Assembly (NCBI GenBank): GCA_963965975.1
Contig: OZ014417.1
Location: 1,965,821 to 2,029,820, forward strand
Length of the DNA stretch: 64,000 bases
Direction of reading: 5' to 3'
Origin: Xestospongia bergquistia
Taxonomy: Eukaryota; Porifera; Demospongiae; Haplosclerida; Petrosiidae
Shown: positions 18,947-29,340 of the stretch, one piece after another
How positions within the stretch are numbered: the first letter of the stretch is position 1
How the letters are laid out: each line of letters begins with the position of its first letter
The notes under the pieces: generated by a model
The model's database searches: none
What the model saw: the letters and a program-made list of their open reading frames with translations, nothing else
Told to the model about the DNA's origin: nothing
Translations under genes and position numbers: made by a program

Positions 18947-21716
18947 TCTTTCAGCTACTGTTTTTCTGAAGAAGATAAGCACAAAGATGGCAAACTTACA
19001 AAAATTCAACAACGCTATGTTTCCAGTGAGCGGTCCTCTAACTGTTCAGGTTACCAGACCCCTCGCAAGAATCAACAATGGCGCAAACGAAGACTATCAA
19101 ATCCTAAAGGATCAGAAAATGAGCAAAGAAATAAAAAAGACAAGCAAACAACAGAAGAATATGAAGATAATATGAGTACATCTAATAAATCTATACCAGC
19201 TGGTGTTAGTTCATTTAATGAGTCTCATTTATCTAATATTGCAGCTGTAAATGATGATGCTACTATTCTTACTGCTAAGAATAATGACACACCCCTTCAA
19301 ATCCCAACTGTATCTACTATCAATACCATTACTGGTAACAAATCTATAATGTCCCCTTCAGTTGATAGTACACATACTGATGATGTTATTCTACCAGAGA
19401 AGAGTACACCTAAGTCATCCCCCAGAGCTATACTGACTAGTCCTGTTTCTGAGATTAAATTGAGGGAATTTAGAATACCTTTAAGACGTGTTAGAAGTGG
19501 AGAATGTCTTGCGTCAAATAAAGATGGAAATGATATCATAAGTCCTATAACTGGTGGAAAGAGGAGAGTTCTTAAATATATTGATATGTTTAAATGTCAT
19601 TGGAAGTCTGATAACACAGAGGAAGTGTCTTCATCAAGTAAGTAAGTAATGTAACATGTTCCATAATGTCTGTTTGGTGATTGATGTTCGTAGTTGTTTA
19701 CCATGGAAACTTTGATAAAGAATACTTTGAATTAAGTGCATTTGTTATACTTCTATACTAATACTTTAGTGTATTGTTTAGTCATTTGTAATGAGTACAT
19801 CCCTACAACTGTTAATGTAAAGTGATTAAGTGCATGGCATTAGTGTATTGTTTAGTCATTTGTTATTATAAAGGATGTTTACAGGAAATTGTATTGTTTG
19901 TATATAAGACATTATATAATACATTCAACTTCTGTCTGTATTAAGGACATCTCTATAGTAAAGGACACACTCTCCAAACTATCGGTACATAGTCAGGGTT
20001 TCATTTAGGGGAGGTGGGGGGGGGGGAGCATTTGCCCCACCCTTGTCTGAGTCTTACCCCCCCCCCCCCCCCCCTTGGAAATTAGGTTAGCCATTTTTAT
20101 TCAAGGAGTAATTGGATGTAATGAATACAGAACTGAAACTCAACACAAGGAATATACAATGTCCCTTATATACTCTCCCAACTGTGAAATGATGTAATTC
20201 TTTGAGCTACTATTTTTGCTGGCTAAGATTGTTAACACAAAGGCTGCTAAGTAGTGTTCGACCAATAGTCTATGGGTGTTAAATTACTTCAAAGAGCATC
20301 AGTATAACTTGGTCTATATGTGTTAACTGTCTTATCAGCACCAGAAATATGGTCATCAGGTCATTTGAAAACCACAAATGGTCTGAAAATGTGCCAGAAG
20401 CAATCTCAGAGGGTCTAAAATTCAGAAATTTTCTGGGGGCATGCCTCCAGACCCCCCTAGAAGATGTGTTGTTGCATGCATTCCCTTCGCCCCCCTAAAT
20501 TTTCTCAAAGTATTATCCCCCCCCTCCCTCCCCGTCCATTTTCTAAATGAAACCCTGATAGTGTTAGACTGTTCACTACATTAATGTTTTATTTATAAAG
20601 TTATATGAATATTAAAATTTATTTAGCTTGTTTCATTATGTCAATTGAAATGGAATTAGTTCAAATATTTTATTTATTTAATTGAATTTGTTTTTTTATC
20701 ATTAGTGTTAAATAGTGAAGACCATATTCTGTCTCATCACAAGTCTATTACCTCAACACATGCTGAGCATGTGCTGTTCAATGATACCGGCAATCAGTCA
20801 TTAATAGTCCCTATTAATCTATCTAACTTTGTCAGAACTAGTCAATCTGTACCTAATAATAGCACGCAGCTGTCACATGATAGAGGAGGTGTTATAGAGG
20901 AAACAAGGAGCAGCTGCAACGAACAATCTGATCAATGTGAAGTTGAACAAACTGTACAAGTGACTAGGAAATGTGATGAACAGATAAATGAGGAAGGAAA
21001 AAAAGAAAGCTTATTATCTGACAAGAAAAAGAAAAAATGGAACACAAGAGCAACAAAGAAGGTATGCTCCTCACTTCTTTCTTTCTCTTCCTTTCCTCTG
21101 TTATCTTGCTTTTGTCCTTAGTGTCTAGAGGAGACTATTGTCAGTTCTCTTAAGTCACATGGTATTAAACGATCTCATGCGTGTTTTCACAAGTGCTATG
21201 CTAAACTCTTCAATATCAGCAAAATGTTTGTTAAGGTATAACTGATATACATTTAAAGTCTACAACATCACTATATCATCTACATATCAGCTGAATTGAC
21301 ACTTTAAGTATGGTTGTTTTACAGGATTTGAAATCGTCATGTGATATGGACAAACAGATCAAGTTGATAGTTAACAATGCCATTACTCAGGTTGTGTTAT
21401 GTAATCAAATTATCACACATAGTAATAAGGATGTAATATGGATAATGTACTATGTTAAACTGTTGAGATCATTAATTGTCATGTGGTTAATCTACAAAGA
21501 CCATATAATTGAGCATCTGTTAAATCATAACTCACTTTAACTGTGTTACTGTATGATATGATGTAGCTTGTATTATATCTTGTACCATTGTTTAAATGTT
21601 TTATTAGTATTTACCCTTGAATAGTTCTCTCTCTCTCTCTCTCAAATACATACACGCACACTGGATAATATCAGGTGGTTGAATTTGAACTTCGTCAAGC
21701 TAGCCTAATTTTGTGA
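15471..21716 (+). CDS. MTBP: MTBP (Mdm2-binding protein), replication-origin firing factor
   Basis: Nineteen exons: 15471-15528, 15578-15690, 15771-16020, 16157-16202, 16279-16377, 16439 to about 16764-16818, 17050-17208, 17429-17617, 17675-17741, 17932-17990, 18035-18101, 18145-18310, 18665-18716, 18770-18845, 18955-19637, 20706-21061, 21122-21235, 21325-21390, 21675-21716. About 1000 residues (human ~900). The human signature segments I recall occur in order: LWRG..I against IIWRGPLHI with a following FPGLEL; P.EWPE against SKWPEIIAL; LLKYFTSDGLP against LLQCFNDDGLP; HGIEYCLDD against HGINYCFSEED; and the C-terminal block HECFTACSQRLFEISK against HACFHKCYAKLFNISK, then KDLKSSC and NNAITQVV. 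MTBP partners Treslin to load Cdc45 at origins. The 683-bp exon 15 and exon 16 encode a low-complexity, Ser/Thr-rich linker. The exon 6 donor is not resolved (candidates are in phase), and exon 5 uses a weak GTTTTT donor. Confidence 0.88.
18405..18520 (+). repeat. Short minisatellite in an MTBP intron
   Basis: Several near-tandem copies of GGATATTAATGGATACTYTT, 19-22 bp each, between MTBP exons 12 and 13. Confidence 0.75.
18890..18953 (+). repeat. CT microsatellite forming the MTBP exon 15 acceptor tract
   Basis: CT/CTGT repeats about 60 bp long end in TTTCAG at the exon 15 boundary (exon starts 18955). The 109-bp intron is mostly this tract. Confidence 0.85.
19994..20557. mobile_element. 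MITE with CAGGGTTTCATTTAG terminal inverted repeats
   Basis: A left end CAGGGTTTCATTTAG and right end CTAAATGAAACCCTG are perfect complements, flanked by a 5-bp direct repeat ATAGT. Inside are long G and C homopolymer runs (20015-20027, 20058-20074). There is no open frame of note. It lies in the large intron between MTBP exons 15 and 16. The short direct repeat argues against hAT; the superfamily is left open. Confidence 0.7.
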
Positions 21717-21919
21717 GCCAAATAAACATTTGAATAATTTAATTTCTGCCAAATATTCAATAACAAACAATAACAATAACAATTAAAATGTTGAACATTA
21801 TATTACAATACAACTATTTATATGTGACACATTTAATATATAATGCATATTCTATTTAACATTATTATAAATATTATATACTAAAATAACATTGTCTTTT
21901 TGAGGCTATATCTTGTGCA
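21717..21919. other. Convergent 3' ends of MTBP and the PX-SH3 gene
   Basis: About 200 bp separate the two stop codons. AATAAA words (for example AAATAAAC near 21719) could serve MTBP polyadenylation; the minus-strand signal is not obvious. No other content seen. Confidence 0.45.
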
Positions 21920-23457
21920 TTAACTAGACACTGTAAGTACTGGTGTGTTGTTGTTGCTTTTTCTTTTAACATCTTCAGCCATTCTTTTTAAATTATCTGC
22001 TTTGTTTTTTGCTGCTTGAGCAAGTTTCTCAGCTTCAGCTACTGCCTTTTCTAAATCTTCCAAAGATTGGTCATCAATTTTGATTACAACAGCTGGAATG
22101 GAAACAAGGAGTTAATTATTAGAGACCATAATTTGTAGGTTATTGTGTAAACATAGCTGGCTACCATGTTTCTAAGGCTGTGACTGTGATGTCACTACTC
22201 ATTGTTACATGAATGTTATTATGTAATGTTGACTTTGTTTATGTATGACATTATATGATGTAGGGTTTTAGTCACATGCCAAATAGATGTCATTTGACTG
22301 TTTAGTAACATGGCTTCCTTCTAAATCAAATTTTTAGCTTTATTCCTGTTCCTGTGCTCATAGAACAGCTGGTACTTGTCTCTACTAACTACTACTTTCA
22401 ATGTACATCAAAGCCTTTAAATTTCTTGTAATAGTACTTACAACTTATGGTGTCTTTTTCACTGAGAGGAGAGCTAGTTAGACTTCGATCAAAGTCTAAA
22501 CTGCTTCCTGTACTAGAACTGATAGGTTGTCTATGTAGTGGAAGGTTCTTTAGAGAAGTGTCCATATCTAAAAGACAATAGAATGACAATAGTGTATAAG
22601 TATTAAATGCCTTAGTGTTATTCAACCAAACACTTTGATTAATTTAAAGGTTATTAAAATTAGCTAATGTAAGTTTTGCATGCATTGTAGTAATTTATCA
22701 GTTCATTATTTTTTACCTTCATTATCTGAGATATCTGATGTTTCGAGAGAATGTGACAGACTTCTTGGTTCTGAGCCTGAGTTGCTTAGTGCATCATCAG
22801 ACAATTCCAAGTCTTGTTCTTGAAGTGGTTGAAGTAAGTTTGAAGGAAGCCATCCTTCTTTGCCATCCACATTGACATACCAAATATCTGTTAGAAAAAT
22901 GAAAGTACATATAAATTTGAGTTTAAATAGTTGGGCTAATATCAGAAGAATGAATGGTTTAATAATTACTTACCTCTATGAGTACTATCAATAACACAGG
23001 CAATTTCTCCTTCATATACTGTTAATTCATCATTAGACTTGCGGGTGTAGTCAGAGGCTATCACATAGCAATCTTCAATCTCAAGATCAACTTGTTCATC
23101 AGGTGGATTATCAAAGTCTTGAACTGTTATACTGTTTTTGCTGTTATCTGTAGAAGAATAGATGTAGCAAGTCTTACCAGCTCTGCTGTATATTTATATA
23201 ACTTACCATCAAATGTTATTTTAGCTTCTTCAGTCTCCATTTCACTCTCTTCTTGTCTTGAAAGACAAACAGAAGGCACAAGACCTTGTTTTGATGGATC
23301 GTTCATTAGTCTTACCATCCACCATCCATCATCTGATACCCAGACAACTACTACTTTATCACCTTCCTTGACTGTTAGCTCATCTGTTCGTTGGTGACGA
23401 TGAGAACGAATTACAGTGTATGTGGTACCTAATAAGAATAGCACAGATAGTCAATAT

Positions 23458-23506
<49 letters not shown>

Positions 23507-25857
23507 ACCTATGACATCTTCAGTTTTTATATCATTAGGTTTGTATTCCGAATTATCAATAATGGGTTTGAAATGACTTGCTGGTGCCCACCCTGCTCTG
23601 CCGTGTTGATCTTGTACATACCACCATCCATGATCCTTTTTGTCAACAACTTTAACAGTATCTCCTATATTGAGACTGATCTCAAATCGTTCAGAACGAC
23701 CAGAGAACTTTGCAATGCATTGATACAAAGCAATCTTAGATGTGCTTTCTGAAAGTAGGAAAAACCATAGTAAAGTCCAATGAGTGATAACAGAATATGT
23801 ACATTGCTCATGCATTATGTGTTGTCCAAGTTACATCATGTAGATCAAAGTCTAACACTTTATAAGCTGCTAACTATTATTTATGGTATGTCCTAAAATG
23901 GCTTCTTAATTCAATTAACACAAATTGGATACTTGCCTTGATTGTTTTGTGTGCCATATTTCCTTTAAGAGAGAAAGAGGGAGCATGTAAAGATGATATA
24001 TTAAGAACTAGTCATAACTTACAAATGATATTTCTGCATCGTTCCAACAATTCTAGTACTTTTTCTGCTAATAAACTTTCTTTGTATCTACAATAGTCCA
24101 TGAACAAATACATGAAATATGGTTGTGTAATTCTTTGCATTCACTTACTCCTCTTACATATACTGTTGCCTGTCGTTTGTCGAATCTGCGAAAGAGTGTC
24201 CCAGGAACAAACCCTTCTCCTCCATTGTATCGTACTAACCACCATCCATCGACATGTTTTTTGATTACCCGAACAATAGCTCCTTTAACAAAACTTAACT
24301 CATCATCACGACTAGCTTCATAAGGAGACATGCTAATATAGCGAGCGCCAACTACAACAAGAGAAAACAGAAAGAAAGTTCATCAGTGGCTCCTTTGTAA
24401 GCAACTAACCTTTCTCTTTTCCTATTACAGCTTCATTCTCTTCTTTTTCACCGTCAATATCATCTTCCTCCACAGGAACAAGATAAGATGCTGGACACCA
24501 ACCTAACATACCTTGTGCATCTACAAACCACCATCCTAAGTGAAATAAGAGTGCATGTGATATTAACACACAATAATGTCTATTTCACCATGCCAATTTT
24601 CACCTCTAGTAGAGGTAAGGTGAAGAGCTAAGTTGACAAAACCACTTCCTATAAGGTCAAGTTTAGGTTACTTATATTAAGACTGTATAATGTTTTGGCT
24701 CTGAATAAAGTAAGTACAAATCAAATTTATTATAACTAGTTAGCAAATTATATTGTGTCTCTAATTTTCAAGTTTCCACAAAGGATGTGTCACTAAACCT
24801 AAAATGGACTACAACAATAGGGTCCTATAAACCATATACAAAGTATGAAGATTTAAGCGAACCATGCATGAATCCAACTCTCTAAACCATGAGACAGTAA
24901 AGTAACTCAGTATTATAAGTGTCTTCTAACCCGATGGATCTTTTTGGATAACTTGTACAACAGATCCTGAATTAATACTAAATTTACTGCCACTAGATCG
25001 TGACGGCTTGTAGTCTGATATGCAGAGATAAGATTTAAGTTGAATTGGATGACTGATTTCTCCATCTGAATCTAACGAGAAGAGATGATTAAATAGCATA
25101 AATATATTAAGAGTTTGTACAAACATACTTATTTTCTGCTTTGGAGTTTTGTTAGATCTTTTGGATTTTCTAGTAAATGAAGTCAGTTTTTATGAAAATT
25201 TTAACATTATAAGTCTTACTTATTGCCAGGCATATCAAGGTCTTTTTCAGACAGTGTAAAAAAGACATTCATTGCATCACTCTTAATAATCCCAGCTGGT
25301 AGACCAGGCAGTTCCTAATAAAATGATGGGAAGTGTTATTATTTAGGACACAGGATACTGGACTCTTACCTTGATGTAAGAGTTGAGTAGTCGTTCAAAT
25401 GTTCTGTCCTCGTTAAGAATTCGTCGAATCCCAAAAGGTGTCTTTTTAATTGGACAATCAGGAATGACTTTCTCACTGTCTTTGAAATAACCAGCTTCAA
25501 CAGGAAAACGACTTATTAGTTTTTGCTATAGAAAGGAAAGACCATTATTGTATTACTTAGAACAGTTTAGTGTGCAGCCAACTTAGCAGTGAATAGAACC
25601 AGTTAATTGTTACTTATTAATGGAGCTATTGAGGTACTTACATGAAAATTACATATATCTTTCATGGCACGATATATAGTGTATTGACTTTCATCTGAGA
25701 GGATTACTTCAATAGCATAATCCCGCATCTAAATGAAATTATAAAAATGACTGCATTGAGAAAGAACTAACAACCATACTTTGTTCTTCTTGCCATTAGC
25801 TTTCTCTTTGCCCAGTAGTTTAGCTTCTACAACGTAGCGATCAATCTTTCCACTCAT
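21920..25857 (-). CDS. SH3PXD2: PX and five-SH3 scaffold (SH3PXD2 / p47phox type), 707 aa
   Basis: Sixteen minus-strand exons: 25780-25857, 25642-25728, 25370-25525, 25220-25314, 25129-25169, 24931-25071, 24410-24535, 24149-24351, 24023-24087, 23937-23962, 23509-23748, 23207-23428, 22974-23147, 22717-22887, 22442-22567, 21920-22092. PX domain at residues 1-137 (SRFPVEAG, then a proline-rich loop PDCPIKKTP). SH3 domains follow: SYLCISDY...GWWFVD, YISMSPYEA...GWWLVRY, LYQCIAKF...GWWYVQD, YTVIRSHR...GWWMVRL and CYVIASDY...IWYVN. After SH3-2 comes a basic stretch (QRKFISRKSTRIV) like the p47phox autoinhibitory region. The end is an Ala/Glu/Lys coiled coil. One PX plus five SH3 matches Tks5; spacing of PX and the first two SH3 also fits p47phox. 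The PX lacks the RRY lipid-binding motif (YRAMKDI instead). The tiny exon 23937-23962 uses a GC donor. Confidence 0.88.
23461..23503 (-). repeat. (CT)n microsatellite beside a donor site
   Basis: On the coding (minus) strand this is a (GA)n run starting just after the GTAGGG donor of the SH3-3 exon (exon ends 23509). Unlike the other CT tracts in the window, it lies on the donor side. Confidence 0.85.
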
Positions 25858-26014
25858 GATGATTAGAATGATAGACTTTATTTCAACCGTAATAAAAATT
25901 TTTGTTAGTCATAATTTAGCTTACTTCTTTTATATTAACTAGAGTAATTAAATGCGTGGGTAGTACCGGTAGGATAATAATTAAACACGTAGGCGGTATC
26001 GATTTATTGGTGAG
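25858..26014. promoter_or_regulatory. Divergent promoter, PX-SH3 gene (-) and GPN3 (+)
   Basis: Only 157 bp lie between the two start codons, so the genes must share or overlap control elements. The stretch is AT-rich with a few CG words (ATGCGTGGG, GTACCGG, ACGTAGGCGG). No TATA or CCAAT box stands out. Confidence 0.5.
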
Positions 26015-29000
26015 ATGAGGTATGGACAGATCATTATGGGTCCTGCTGGAAGTGGTAAAGTAAGTTTCATTACAGTCACAAATCTGACTTTAACACACGC
26101 TAATGATCTATCTTGGATGTATGCTTGACCAATAGCCAGAGGGTTGGGTTAGAGATCAGTAATTACAGTATGTGTCAACAATGCATTGTATAATATGATG
26201 TATGCTTTCAGTCCACTTACTGTAGTAATCTGGTCAAACATTGTACTGATATAAAGAGAACTGTACATGTTGTCAACTTAGACCCAGCTGCTGAGCAGTT
26301 TAGTTATCCTGTAAGTGCAGGTAAGGGTTCCCTAATAGATCTATTGGAGGTTGTTAATACCATTAGATATACGAGAGTTAGTTCAAGTTAGTGATGTCAT
26401 GGAAGATAGTGATCTTAAACTCGGACCAAATGGAGGATTGGTCTTTTGTATGGAGTAAGTTCATGTGGCCATATTTTTTATATCATGTCCTTTTATCGGA
26501 CTCATTCTCAAGATATCTTGTTCAAAATCTTGATTGGTTAGAGGAGCAACTTGAAGGTGGAGAGGACGACTACTTTCTCTTTGATTGTCCAGGTACTTTG
26601 TGGTATTTTTAATAGATAAATGGATGAATAGACAAGTGAATGGATGGATGGATGAATGAACAGATGTATGGAAGGATGGATGAGTGGACATGTAAATGGA
26701 TGGATGGATGGATAAATGGATGTATAGAGAATATTCTGAATTCTTAGTCAATATTTATAGTACAATTAATTTATATTGTGTTTCTCACTATTTTTGCAAT
26801 TCAAAAAATTGGTCTAATTAATAAGTTGTGATGACAATTAATTCTTTAATGATTAATTGAATTTACCAAATACAGCAATCTCCTAGTACTAACAACGAGA
26901 AGCCTTAGTAATACATTAGACATATTGTACCATTGACATATACAAACCTGGAACTCAACATTATGAGGTTATAGTGATGAGTTCATATGAGGACACTGTC
27001 GAGTAAATTCATGGTATTTGGCTAATAGAACAAAACATTGGCATAAGTGTGAGGTTATAGTGATGAGTTTGTAGGAGGACACTGTCAAGTGAATTCATGG
27101 TATTTGACTAATAGAACACAACATATGGCATAAGTCAGGCATGGGGTCAAATACATTAAATAGTATTTAAATACAAATACAAATACTCTCAAAACATGAA
27201 ATACAAAATACAAATATAAATACTTCTAGCAAGAATGTATTTCAAATGCAAATACAAATACTTTGAAAAGTATTTAAATACTTTCCAAATACTTCTTTGT
27301 ACTATCCCAGAACATCCCCATTATTTGCTTTTACATGTAATGAACTAATTATTTCAAATTATTGATTGTATCTAATAAACATAAGTTCTTCAAATATTTT
27401 GTCAGTTAGGTGATATCAATCAGGGTGAAAAACATTTCCTGCTATGCTAATAGTCTTTCTATAGAAACAAACAATTTAAAAAAGACTATTTGGAGATTTC
27501 ACAAAGTATTTCAAATACAAATACAAATACTTCCTGTCTCAAAACTTCAAAATACAAATACAAATACTCAAAAAAAAGTATTTAAATACAGCTAAATACA
27601 AATACTTATGTATTTGACCCCAAGCCTGGCATAAGTGGATCTATGAGATGACTGTCTTTATGTGTTCTTATTTTATTCTATCTTCAATAATTTTAATAAT
27701 AACTACTACAAACCAATTTATGATGATGATATTTTCTAGGGGTGTGGTCTGTATGTAACTAGTGGTTTCCATTAAATTTTTTCAAATTTTGATATTTTTT
27801 CTAAAATTTTTAAAATTAAATCCAGCAAATTACTACTAGTAATAATACCAAATCATGTTGTCAGATTTTAAGTAATTGCCAAATTTTTACCTGTCAATCA
27901 CAATTTTTGTGAGTATTTTTAATGAACGTCATATTGTTATGAAAGAAAATTTGAAAACAAGTGGTGGGTGTGGTTACACTTCTACCATGATTTATATAGA
28001 GTTAAATTTATACTATAATGAAGATATCCTTGTTAGTAACAATATAGTGCTTGTTTTCCAATCACTTCCTGTTTATATTGTCTTTATACATGTACTTATA
28101 CAGTTGTTAATTTGGAATAATTGGTTTGTTAAATGGTAAGAGACGTTAGCGTTATTTAATTAAAGTTTAAATAGGATTGTACTACATTAATTGTTTATGT
28201 AACTTTCAAATTCAATTATGTTTAACAAAGCTATAGAATGATCTATTAAATTAAAAGGAACAATAGTTAGTTCTTAATTGGTCAAATTAACGTAATCTTA
28301 CCTTGTTGTTATATGTACCATAGTATATCCTGCAGTACTGATGATACATTTCCTGAAATATTTTAGATATTATGTAATTTGAGTGTGTAATGTCAGACTT
28401 CCTTCCATGTTAGTTTGTGTATTATTTATTAATATGGTTTGTACAGTGTGTGTGTGTTGATGTGTCCTCTTTTGTAAACAAACCCATTGTTACGTCATTA
28501 TGTAGTGGAGATCACCCAGGATAGTGATTTTTCTTTGAATGATCACTTTATTATAAGGGAACTGTATCAATTATAGGAATTTGTTGATAAAATCTACGTC
28601 ACTGAGATTTGTTAAAAGGTTTGAAATAAATGATTGTCGGAGTTAAGTTTCTAAACATGTAAACAAAATATTATGCTATGAAATTTAATAAGAACATTAG
28701 ACATTATTTAGATGCTGAGAGGACTGTTAATAAACTATATTCATAAGTCGAGTTCATATTTGTTACCATAGTAACTGTTTTGTTGTTTTACAAATATAGT
28801 TCTAATTAACAAAGTTGTACAATTAATCAGATCTTTGGTTGTTCTTATTAATTCACTGGTATTTGTTCTTGCTAATACCTAGTAGTCTATTGTTTAAAAA
28901 TTTATATGAATTCCAAGTTCTTGTTATGTAATGGATGATATAATGTTTTCCTTCCAATATATGTCTACTGCCAAATCAGTGATATAGAATGTGTTTACAT

Positions 29001-29306
29001 TTCCTGCTTGTACGATCTTGTCTTTGTCGGTAGACTTTTTATCTCGATATAATAACCCCCTTCTTATTAGTTAATGATGGTTTCTATTATAATAATTACT
29101 TTCATGTTTGTCAACTGTCATTATAATTTTCCTTGTCATCTTTACTAATAAGGGTATTGAAAATGAAGTTAATTGACGCACTTTTGCATATCATAGTATA
29201 CTAGTCTCATACCAATACTTCAATATTTTGATTCAAATTCTATATTTTGGAACACTCTATGTGTATAATAAACAAAGGACGGTTTCCAATGACTAAAGTG
29301 ACCCTT

Positions 29307-29340
<34 letters not shown>

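Noticed and set aside
21310-21540. Read-through of the penultimate MTBP exon to a stop at 21540
   Set aside because: Splicing after 21390 to the acceptor before 21675 gives an end (VVEFELRQ...) that aligns with the family C-terminus; the read-through does not.
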